Made by a program: the position numbers and the translations under genes. The notes under the pieces are model-generated. The model ran no database searches. It saw nothing but the letters and a program-made list of their open reading frames with translations, and was not told the DNA's origin. Below, in pieces: positions 18,636 to 26,297 of a stretch of DNA of 64,000 nt (positions within the stretch are counted from its first letter, which is position 1; each line of letters opens with the position of its first letter). Source of the stretch: Armatimonadota bacterium (GTDB taxonomy: Bacteria; Sysuimicrobiota; Sysuimicrobiia; Sysuimicrobiales; Sysuimicrobiaceae). The stretch is taken from contig JANXCW010000001.1 of the NCBI GenBank assembly GCA_025059775.1, forward strand, positions 1 to 64,000. Reading direction: 5' to 3'.

Positions 18636-19562
18636 TCACCCTTCCCGAACCACGGGATTCGCCAGTTCCCCGAGTCCTGAGGCCCGCACCACCACCCGAT
18701 CTCCCGGACGCAGGAACACGGGCGGGTTGCGCACGAACCCCACGCCCGCGGGTGTCCCCGTGGCGATGACGTCCCCGGGCTCGATCCCGCAGGTCTGGGA
18801 GACGAAGGAGACGATCTGGGGGATGGAGAAGATCATCTCCGAGGTCCGGGCCCGCTGCATCACCTCCCCGTTCAACCGGAGCTCCAGCTCCAGATCGTGT
18901 GGATCCGGGATCTCGTCCGCGGTGACGACCCACGGTCCGAAGGGGGTAGAGCGGTAGAAGTTCTTGCCCGCGGTCCACTGGCTTACCGCCCGCTGGTAGT
19001 CCCGCACGCTGACGTCGTTGAGCAGACTGTAGCCGGCCACGTACTGCATGGCCTCCTCCTCGGAGAGGTACCGACCCGGTCTCCCCAGCACCACCACCAG
19101 CTCCGCCTCGTAGTCCACCTGGTCGCTCAGCCGGGTGATCCGGATGGGCTCCTCGTGCCCGATCAAGGTGGTGGGGAACTTGCAGAACAGCACCGGGACC
19201 TTCGGAAGAGGCTGTCGGGCCTCCTCCGCGTGGTCCCGGTAGTTGAGGCCCAGGCAGATCACCTTGCCCGGATCCGGGACAGGAGGAAGCAGCCGCACCT
19301 GTGCGAGAGGAAGCACGGTCCAGGGATCCCGGTGGGCCAGGGCATACTCCACCGCGGGACGGACCCGCTCCAGGACCTCCGGCCACCGGGCGAGGAAATC
19401 CCTGGCCCGCGGGGGGACCTCCCACCCCGCCCGCTCCACCGCGTCCACAATTCCCCGGGCGCGCAGGTACGCCGCGTAGGCGGCGTTCGCGTCCACCACC
19501 TCCGTTCCCTCCACGATGCCTAGACGCGGCCCTAGGGGACTATCGAAGGTCACAAGCCGCAT
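18636..19562 (-). CDS. Fumarylacetoacetate hydrolase (FAH) family protein
   Basis: The 308-residue protein has the C-terminal FAH catalytic domain: CLGLNYRDHAEE (about 105-116), the metal-binding DYEAELVVVLG, NDVSVRDYQ, GKNFYRSTPFGPW and IATGTPAGVGF. The family contains acylpyruvases, 2-hydroxypentadienoate hydratases and 4-oxalocrotonate decarboxylases, which act on products of aromatic meta-cleavage. It lies directly downstream of a broken extradiol dioxygenase gene and upstream of RidA, which fits that role. The exact substrate is unknown. Confidence 0.9.
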   Translation of the reverse strand: MRLVTFDSPLGPRLGIVEGTEVVDANAAYAAYLRARGIVDAVERAGWEVPPRARDFLARWPEVLERVRPAVEYALAHRDPWTVLPLAQVRLLPPVPDPGKVICLGLNYRDHAEEARQPLPKVPVLFCKFPTTLIGHEEPIRITRLSDQVDYEAELVVVLGRPGRYLSEEEAMQYVAGYSLLNDVSVRDYQRAVSQWTAGKNFYRSTPFGPWVVTADEIPDPHDLELELRLNGEVMQRARTSEMIFSIPQIVSFVSQTCGIEPGDVIATGTPAGVGFVRNPPVFLRPGDRVVVRASGLGELANPVVREG

Positions 19563-19640
19563 ACAAACCTCCTCAACTCATGGGATGGGGTTTCGAACCG
19601 ATCCTGCTACGTGCCCGGCCCTCCCCTGGCCCAAACCGGA

Positions 19641-20481
19641 CTACTCCAGGAACTCCGGCGGCGGGGCCGGCCCCCATTGGTTGATGGTCTCGGGACAATC
19701 CTCCCAGACGCGCGGCGTGTACGCATCCTCGTCCCAGATCTGGAGCATGTCCGTGAAGAGCTCGTTGATGATCCCATCGAGGTTGCGCACGTACAGGAAC
19801 AGGTTGAACCCAGAGCCGTGTCGGCCGGGCCCGTACAGGAGTCGGATGTCGTGGTTCAGCATGTGGTCCGCCAGGGCCCGCAGCGCGCTCCAGTCCTGGA
19901 CTTCCCAGGCCAGGTGGTGCAGGCTCGCCCGCTCCGCCTGGATCCACGCCACGCCGTGGTGGTCCGGGCTGCAGCGCATCCACACCATGACAGAGGCCAT
20001 CCAGTCGGGGACCCGGAAGCCCAGGACCTTCTCGTAGAACGCCACCTGTCGGTGGGTATCCGTCCACCTTCGCGGGTAATGTGCCCGAACTTCCGGGGCG
20101 CCCACACGGGGAACCGCACCCCGTCGTACCGTCTTTGCATGCCACAGTAGAGGTGGACCCGGTACCCCTCCGGGTCCTGGAACTCTAAGGTCCGCTGCTG
20201 GCCCAGAACCGTTACCTCACGGGTCACGACGCCTGCACTCCGAAGCTCCCGATCCGCCTGCTCCAACGCCCGCTCGCCGGGACCTCGAACCCGAAGTGAT
20301 GCGCCTCAGGGGGGTCTCCCTCGTACAGGATCAGCCCGTGGTGCGTGGCGTCGCAGCTGAGATACGCAGCTCCCTCCGTCCGCCCCGTGAGCTCCAACCC
20401 CAGGATCTCCCGATACCAGCGGATCCCCGCGTCCAGATCTCGGGTATACAGACCGATATGCCCCACCCGCCGGATCTCCAT
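19641..20481 (-). pseudogene. Extradiol (VOC) dioxygenase broken by two frameshifts
   Basis: Three minus-strand frames join into one catechol-2,3-dioxygenase-like protein. Frame 1 starts at ATG 20481 (good GGAGGGA ribosome site) with MEIRRVGHIGLYTRDLD and runs to HHFGFEVP. Frame 2 resumes as ALEQADRELRSAG and runs to the metal-ligand segment RKFGHITR. Frame 3 runs from DTHRQVAFYEKVLGF through HHLAWEV to the stop at 19641. The first break, near 20277, is explained by one missing G in a CCCGG run; the second is near 20070. Restored length would be about 280 residues with two VOC modules. Either the gene is decaying or these are indel errors in the assembly. The intact metal His residues favour recent loss or error. 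Confidence 0.85.
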
Positions 20482-20539
20482 CGTGCTCCCTCCTCTCCCA
20501 CGGGTGCGGTGCCCTTCCCACCGCCTCCCTCCCGTCCCT

Positions 20540-22852
20540 TTATGGCTGCCCTCTGTGTACCCGCTCCCGCATGGCCCGCCACACCCGCTCCGGCCGGAAG
20601 GGGAAGTCCAGGTGCCGCACTCCCAAGGGGCCCAGGGCATCCATCACCGCATTCGCCACCGCGGCGGGCATCCCGATGGTCCCTGCCTCCCCGATGCCCT
20701 TTGCTCCCAGGGGGTTCAAGGGGCTTGGGGTCTCCAGCAGCTCCGTCTCCACCTCCGGGATGTCCTCCGCCCGCGGCACCGCGTACTCCGCGAGACTCGC
20801 CGTCAAGGGTTGCCCGTCCTCTCCGTACACCACCTCCTCCCGCAGGGCCTGTCCGATCCCCTGCGCGATTCCGCCCCGCACCTGCCCTTCTGCCAGCAGC
20901 GGGTTAATGATCCGTCCCGCATCGTCCACCGCCAGCAGTTTCAGCAGCCTCACCTCGCCCGTCTCCCGGTCCACCTCCACCAGGGCCCCGTATGCCCCGT
21001 AGGGGAAAACCAACCCCGGGAGGGCGAAATACCCGGATGCATCCAGACCCAACTCCATTCCCGGCGGGAGGCGACCGGGCTGGTAGGCAGCGGCCGCGAG
21101 CTCCCGCCAGGACACCGCCCGACCCGGCGCACCCCGGACCCGCAGCTGCCCCTCCTGCCACTCGATATCCGCCTCCGCGGCTTCCAGGAGGTGCGCGGCG
21201 ATCCGGGTGGCCTTCTCCCGGATCTTCCGCAGGGCCACCACCAGGGCGGAACCGCCGATGGTGGTGGACCGGCTCCCGAAGGTCCCTACCCCCGGGAGCA
21301 CGGTCGCGGAGTCCCCGTACTCTACCGCGATGTCCTCGACATCCAGGTGCAGCAGCTCCGCGGCGATCTGCGCGAAGGTGGTCTCGTGCCCCTGGCCGTG
21401 GGTGGTGGAGCCCGTGCGCACCACCACCCGGCCGGACGGGAGCACGCAGACCGAAGCGCTCTCCCACTCCCGGGCCCCCACCCGTTCCACGTACAGGGCA
21501 ACCCCGATCCCCACGAGCCGGCCCTCCGCCCGGGCCCGCTCCCGCCGGGCCCGCCATCCGTCCGCGTCCATCAGGGCCTGCAGCCGCGCCAGGGCATGGG
21601 GGTAGTCTCCCGAGTCGTAGGTAAACCCGAGTGGCGTGCGGTACGGGAAGGCATCCGGGGGAATGCAGTTGCGCAGCCGCAGCTCCACAGGATCCAGGCC
21701 CAGCTCCCGGGCTACGAGATCCACCATGCGCTCCACGAGATACGCGGCCTCAGGGCGCCCGGCACCCCGGTAGGGTCCTGTGGGCACCTTGTTCGTGGCC
21801 ACCCCCAGCACCGTGACCTCCGCCGCGGGGATGGCATAGGCGCCCGTGAGCAGCATGGCGGCGGTGACGGGAGGAATGACGGTGGAAGGCAAAAGGTAGG
21901 CGCCCACATCCGCCCACAGGGTGGCCCGCACCCCGAGGATGCGCCCTGTTTCCTCCACCGCCATCTCCACCTCCGCCTCGAGCCCACGCCCCTGGTAGGA
22001 AGCTAGAAGGTTCTCACGCCGGTTCTCCACCCACTTCACGGGGCGCCGCAACCGCATGGCGAGCCAACCGGCGAGGGCTGCTTCCGACGGCAGGCTTCCC
22101 TTGCTCCCGAAGGCACCTCCCACATCCGGTACCACCACCCGGATGCGGTCCTCCGGATGCCGCAGGATCCGGCTCAGCTGCGTGCGGGGCTGGTGCGGTC
22201 CCTGGGCAGAGCACCACAGAGTGAGGAGATCGGTCCCCGGATCGTACACGGCAAGCGCCCCCCGGGGCTCCAGGGGAACTGCGGCTAGGCGGGGAATCCG
22301 AAAGCGGGCATGCACCACCCGAGCTGCCCGTCGGAAGGCCGCTTCCAGATCTCCCCCGGCACGGCGCCACCGGAACAGCACGTTGTCCGGCAAGGTCTCA
22401 TGGAGCCGCACTTCTCCCCTCAGGGCCTCCTGCAGGTCCACCACCGCGGGCAGCGGTTCCACCTCCAGATCGACCTCCGCGGCGGCATCCTGCGCCGCGG
22501 CCCGGCTCTGTGCCACCACCACGGCCACGGGTTCCCCCACGTAGTGAACCCGGCCCCGGGCGAGCAGCGGATGCGGGGCCATGGCTACCTCAGCGCCCTC
22601 CACCGGAGCCGGGGGAACTCCCTGTAGGCCCGGGGGGAGATCCTCCGCGGTGACCACCGCCACCACCCCCGGCATCCCCCGGGCCCGATCCACCCGCACC
22701 GCCCGGAGCACCCCATGCGCGAGGGGACTCCGAACCACCACCATGTGGAGCATCCCCGGGAGGATCAGGTCGTCGAGGTAACGGGCCTCGCCGCGGAGGA
22801 ACCTCAGATCCTCCCGACGCCGGAGGGGTTTTCCGATCCACCGCGTTTCCAC
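20540..22852 (-). CDS. Molybdenum hydroxylase large subunit (xanthine dehydrogenase / CoxL form II family)
   Basis: This 770-residue molybdopterin-cytosine-dinucleotide subunit shows the cofactor-binding GGAFGSKG (245-252), the active-site loop PYRGAGRPE (360-368) and the catalytic Glu in GIGEAGTIG near residue 725. The AYRCSFR loop of true aerobic CO dehydrogenase is absent, so CO oxidation is unlikely. The enzyme probably hydroxylates an aldehyde or N-heteroaromatic ring. No FAD (CoxM) or 2Fe-2S (CoxS) subunit gene is adjacent or elsewhere in the window, which is odd because the family needs them for electron transfer. The GTG start at 22852 has GGAGGTG 6 bases upstream. Candidate maturation genes are at 48-52 kb. 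Confidence 0.9.
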   Translation of the reverse strand: METRWIGKPLRRREDLRFLRGEARYLDDLILPGMLHMVVVRSPLAHGVLRAVRVDRARGMPGVVAVVTAEDLPPGLQGVPPAPVEGAEVAMAPHPLLARGRVHYVGEPVAVVVAQSRAAAQDAAAEVDLEVEPLPAVVDLQEALRGEVRLHETLPDNVLFRWRRAGGDLEAAFRRAARVVHARFRIPRLAAVPLEPRGALAVYDPGTDLLTLWCSAQGPHQPRTQLSRILRHPEDRIRVVVPDVGGAFGSKGSLPSEAALAGWLAMRLRRPVKWVENRRENLLASYQGRGLEAEVEMAVEETGRILGVRATLWADVGAYLLPSTVIPPVTAAMLLTGAYAIPAAEVTVLGVATNKVPTGPYRGAGRPEAAYLVERMVDLVARELGLDPVELRLRNCIPPDAFPYRTPLGFTYDSGDYPHALARLQALMDADGWRARRERARAEGRLVGIGVALYVERVGAREWESASVCVLPSGRVVVRTGSTTHGQGHETTFAQIAAELLHLDVEDIAVEYGDSATVLPGVGTFGSRSTTIGGSALVVALRKIREKATRIAAHLLEAAEADIEWQEGQLRVRGAPGRAVSWRELAAAAYQPGRLPPGMELGLDASGYFALPGLVFPYGAYGALVEVDRETGEVRLLKLLAVDDAGRIINPLLAEGQVRGGIAQGIGQALREEVVYGEDGQPLTASLAEYAVPRAEDIPEVETELLETPSPLNPLGAKGIGEAGTIGMPAAVANAVMDALGPLGVRHLDFPFRPERVWRAMRERVHRGQP

Positions 22853-22890
22853 GCGACACCTCCACCAGGACTCCGGATGCGTCCCGTGGT

Positions 22891-24324
22891 CTAGGGATTC
22901 AGCACCACGAGGCGCAGGTCCGTCATCTCCTCGATGGCGTACCTGGGTCCTTCCCGTCCGATCCCGCTGCGCTGGACGCCGCCGTAGGGCATGAGGTCCA
23001 CCCGGTAGCCGGAGGTGTCGTTGACGATCACTCCGCCCATCCGCAAGGTCTTCGCCGCGAGCACGGCCTTGCGGAGGTCGTTGGTGAACACCCCCGCCTG
23101 CAGGCCGTAGACGGTGTCGTTAGCGTGCTGCAAAGCTTCCTCGAAGGTCCTGCACGCCACCACGGAAGCTACGGGACCGAAGACCTCCTGGCAGACCACC
23201 CGCATCTCCGGCCGCACGTCCACCAGCACCGTGGCAGGGTACAGCACCCCCTGGCGCGGGCCGCCCAGTACCCGTTTGGCGCCTCCCTCCAGGGCCTCCT
23301 CCACCCAGGCCTCCACCCGCTTGGCATCCTCCTCGGAGATCATGGGGCCGATGTCGGTCTCCGGATCCTCGGGATCCCCGAGCTTCATCGCCTGTGCGGC
23401 GGCCACGAACTTCTCCAAAAATGCCTCGTAGACGGGCTCCTCCACGTAGATGCGCTGGACGGAGATGCAGAACTGGCCCGCGTACAGGTACGCGAACCGG
23501 GCCAACAGCGGTGCTGCCCGATCCAGGTCGGCATCCTGGGCCACGATATTGGGAGAGTTGTTTCCAAGCTCCAAGATCACGCGCCGGAGTCCTGTGGCCG
23601 TTTTGATGCGCTCCCCCACCTCCGGACTGCCGGTGAAGGTATAGAGGGCGATACCCGGATGCCGCAGCAGGGCCTCTCCTACCGTGCGCCCACTTCCCAC
23701 CACCACGTTGAGGTATCCGGGAGGGAGTCCAGCGTCCTCCAGCAGCTGCGCCAGCAGCAGGCTCGTGAGGGGCGTATAGGTGGCGGGCTTGAGCACCACC
23801 GCGTTGCCTGCCGCCAGAGCCGGAGCCACCTTGTGGGCCACCAGGTTGAGGGGGAAGTTGAAGGGTGCGATGGCGCACACCACACCTACCGGCACCCGGA
23901 TGGTGAACGCGATCCGCCCCTCGGATCCGGGGGCCGCGTCCACGGGGACCTGTTCCCCGTGGATGCGCTTGGCCTCCTCCCCGCTCAGGGAGATGGTCTG
24001 GATGGCCCGGTCGACCTCGATGTGGGCGTACTTGAGCGGTTTGCCGGCCTCCCGGGCGATGGTGCGGGCGAACTCCTCCTTCCGCTCGCTCAACAGATCC
24101 GCGGCCCGCCGCAGGATCTCGAACCGACGGTACGGCGGTAGCGGCCGTTCCTCCACGGCCCGCCGGGCGGCCCGCACCGCCTCGTCCACGAGCGCTTCGT
24201 CCGCCTCCGCCACCTCCGCCAGGACCTCCTGCCGGTACTTATGCAGCACCGGCACGTACCGCTCCCCCTCCCGCCACCGTCCATCGATCCACAGATCCCA
24301 CCGTGGAACCGTCACAGTGCCCAT
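22891..24324 (-). CDS. NAD(P)-dependent aldehyde dehydrogenase
   Basis: A 477-residue ALDH superfamily enzyme. The catalytic Cys is residue 286 in AGQFCISVQ and the general base Glu is 252 in LELGNNSPNI, where the usual GG is GN. The cofactor-binding FTGSPEVGERI is at 230-240 and the substrate-anchor Asn is in PFNFPLN. It oxidises an aldehyde to an acid in the cytoplasm. Its position next to ring-cleavage genes would suit a muconic semialdehyde dehydrogenase, but glyceraldehyde-3-phosphate- or succinate-semialdehyde-type substrates cannot be excluded. The start at 24324 is supported by GGAGGTG about 7 bases upstream. Confidence 0.9.
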   Translation of the reverse strand: MGTVTVPRWDLWIDGRWREGERYVPVLHKYRQEVLAEVAEADEALVDEAVRAARRAVEERPLPPYRRFEILRRAADLLSERKEEFARTIAREAGKPLKYAHIEVDRAIQTISLSGEEAKRIHGEQVPVDAAPGSEGRIAFTIRVPVGVVCAIAPFNFPLNLVAHKVAPALAAGNAVVLKPATYTPLTSLLLAQLLEDAGLPPGYLNVVVGSGRTVGEALLRHPGIALYTFTGSPEVGERIKTATGLRRVILELGNNSPNIVAQDADLDRAAPLLARFAYLYAGQFCISVQRIYVEEPVYEAFLEKFVAAAQAMKLGDPEDPETDIGPMISEEDAKRVEAWVEEALEGGAKRVLGGPRQGVLYPATVLVDVRPEMRVVCQEVFGPVASVVACRTFEEALQHANDTVYGLQAGVFTNDLRKAVLAAKTLRMGGVIVNDTSGYRVDLMPYGGVQRSGIGREGPRYAIEEMTDLRLVVLNP

Positions 24325-24359
24325 CCACACACCTCCCCTCCCGATAGCCTCCGGACCCT

Positions 24360-25136
24360 CTAGATCAGGGAGTAGCTCTGGCCTCCGTCGATGTTGATGC
24401 AGGCGCCTGTGATGAGGGATGCCCGCTCCGAGGCAAGGAACGCCACGAGATCCCCCACGGGCTCCGGCCAGCCGAACCGGCCCATGGGCAGGTTGCGCTC
24501 GATGAACGCCTCCACCACCTCCGGCGGATTGCTCCGGACGAACCGGTCCCATCCCCCACCCGGGAACAGAATGGAGCCTGGAGCTACGGAGTTCACCAGC
24601 ACGTTGTCCTTGGCCACCTGCCGGGCCAGGCTCTTCGTGAACGCGATGAGGGCAGCCTTCGCGGTCATGTACGCGATGGTTCCTCCGTACTCCCGCCCCC
24701 AGATGGAGGCGATGTTGATGATACGCCCCCACCGCCGCCTGCGCATCTCCGGGAGGACAAGTCGGGTGAGCCGGATGGCGCTGAACAGGTTGAGCATGAG
24801 GGCGTCCAGGAAGTCCTGCTCCGTGGTGTCCTCCAAGGACTGCCCCCCGCGCCGTCCGCCCACGTTGTTCACCAGGATGTCCACCTGCCCGAAGCGCTCC
24901 GCCGTCTCCCGGTAGACCTTTTCCGGCCCCTCCGGGCGCGTCACATCCGCCACGATGCCCAGGGCCTCCACGCCGAGGGCACAGAGCTCCTCCACAGCCC
25001 GGTGAAGACCTTCCGGGTTTCGCGCGCAGATGGCCACCCGGACTCCCTCCCGGGCCAGGGAAACGGCCGCGCTCCGCCCCAGGCCCCGGCTCCCCCCGGT
25101 GACGATGGCGACCTTTCCCCGAATCCCGAGGTCCAC
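24360..25136 (-). CDS. Short-chain dehydrogenase/reductase (catalytic residues intact)
   Basis: A classical SDR of 258 residues with cofactor loop TGGSRGLG (about 14-21), NNVGG, the active Ser in NIASIW and the Y-x-x-x-K pair in AYMTAKAAL. The ICARN segment after beta-2 suggests NADP(H) preference. It would interconvert an alcohol and a ketone, possibly 3-oxoacyl-type. The GTG start at 25136 lies 8 bp after the E2 gene, with a weak AAGG ribosome site. Confidence 0.88.
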   Translation of the reverse strand: MDLGIRGKVAIVTGGSRGLGRSAAVSLAREGVRVAICARNPEGLHRAVEELCALGVEALGIVADVTRPEGPEKVYRETAERFGQVDILVNNVGGRRGGQSLEDTTEQDFLDALMLNLFSAIRLTRLVLPEMRRRRWGRIINIASIWGREYGGTIAYMTAKAALIAFTKSLARQVAKDNVLVNSVAPGSILFPGGGWDRFVRSNPPEVVEAFIERNLPMGRFGWPEPVGDLVAFLASERASLITGACINIDGGQSYSLI

Positions 25137-25144
25137 GCGCCTTG

Positions 25145-26266
25145 CTACCGCAGCAGCGCCAGCGGCTCCTCCACAAACCCCGCCAGCGTCTCCAGAAACC
25201 GGGCGGCCCGGGCACCGTCTACCACCCGGTGGTCGCACGACAGCCCCAAGGTGAGACGAGGGCGCACCACGGCTTTCCCTTCCTCTCCCGTCACCCGCTC
25301 CGCGATGCGCCCCACGCTCAGAATGGCCGCCTGGGGAGCGTTGACGATGGCGAAGAACCGATCCACCCCGTACATGCCGAGGTTGCTGAGGGTGAAGGTG
25401 CCTCCCTCCACATCTTCTAGGCGCAGCTTCCCGGACCTCGCCCGCTCCACCAGCTCCGCCCGGCGACGCGCGATCTCCTCCACGGGAAGTCCGTCCGCTC
25501 CCTGGATCACGGGCACTACGAGCCCTTGCTCCGTGGCCACCGCGAGGCCGATGTTCACCTCCGCAAGGCGACGGATCCGCCCCTCCTCCCATCGGGCGTT
25601 GAGCTCCGGATGGAGCCGCAGGGCCGCGGCCACCAGCTTCACCAGCAGATCCGTGTACGTAAGATCCTCCTGCACCCGCGTCCGCAGAGCCTCCCGCCAT
25701 GCCAGCAGGCGATCCGCCCGCACGTCCCGCTCCAGGAAGAAGTGCGGGACGGTAGCCCACGCCCGCGCGGTGCGCTCCGCCATGAGCTTCCACACGTGTG
25801 GGAGCTCCGCGGGCTCCGCCCGAGCCGCGGCCTGCTCCACGTCCGCGGCCAGTACCGCTCCCCCCGGGCCTGATCCTTTCAGGGTCCGGAGATCCACCCC
25901 GAGCTCCTGGGCGATCCTGCGGGCCTTCGGGGAGGCCCGGACCCTGCGCTCCGGCGGGGCTGCGAGGCGGGGGGGAGGGGCGGAAGGCACCATTACAGCC
26001 GCCGTCTCTTCAGGCCTCGGGCCCGGAAGCACACCGGGCGACTCACCGGGCAGGAGGATCCAGCCGATCACCTGTCCTACCGGTACCTCTCCACCCTCCG
26101 GCACAAGGATCCGGCCCAACACGCCGCTGGCCGGGGCCTCGATCTCCACGTTGGCCTTGTCGGTCTCCACCTCCAGGAGGGGCTCACCCTGACGGACCTC
26201 CTGCCCCTCCCCTCGCAGCCACTTCAGAACCTTCCCCGTCTCCTGGGCTAAGCCCAGGGCGGGCAT
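25145..26266 (-). CDS. 2-oxoacid dehydrogenase E2 component (dihydrolipoamide acyltransferase)
   Basis: A 373-residue E2 with three parts in order. The lipoyl domain has the modified Lys in ETDKANVEIEAP (about 36-47). A peripheral subunit-binding domain follows (RASPKARRIAQELGVDL, about 110-126). The catalytic acyltransferase core ends with SCDHRVVDGARAARFL. It forms the core of the complex whose E1 subunits are encoded upstream. No E3 gene is in the window, so E3 must be supplied from elsewhere. ATG at 26266 has AAGGAGG 5 bases upstream. An M24-family gene separates it from E1 beta, which is unusual. Confidence 0.93.
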   Translation of the reverse strand: MPALGLAQETGKVLKWLRGEGQEVRQGEPLLEVETDKANVEIEAPASGVLGRILVPEGGEVPVGQVIGWILLPGESPGVLPGPRPEETAAVMVPSAPPPRLAAPPERRVRASPKARRIAQELGVDLRTLKGSGPGGAVLAADVEQAAARAEPAELPHVWKLMAERTARAWATVPHFFLERDVRADRLLAWREALRTRVQEDLTYTDLLVKLVAAALRLHPELNARWEEGRIRRLAEVNIGLAVATEQGLVVPVIQGADGLPVEEIARRRAELVERARSGKLRLEDVEGGTFTLSNLGMYGVDRFFAIVNAPQAAILSVGRIAERVTGEEGKAVVRPRLTLGLSCDHRVVDGARAARFLETLAGFVEEPLALLR

Positions 26267-26297
26267 GATCACCTCCTTCGGCACCTCTCCCTCCGAC

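Noticed and set aside
19641-20640. Three separate small glyoxalase-like genes in the dioxygenase region
   Set aside because: Each piece lacks its own proper start or end, and together they match one continuous extradiol dioxygenase across two frameshifts.
20540-22852. Reading the large molybdenum subunit as aerobic carbon monoxide dehydrogenase (CoxL)
   Set aside because: The active-site loop is YRGAGR, not the AYRCSFR of CO-oxidising form I, and CoxM/CoxS are missing; only the wider family call is safe.
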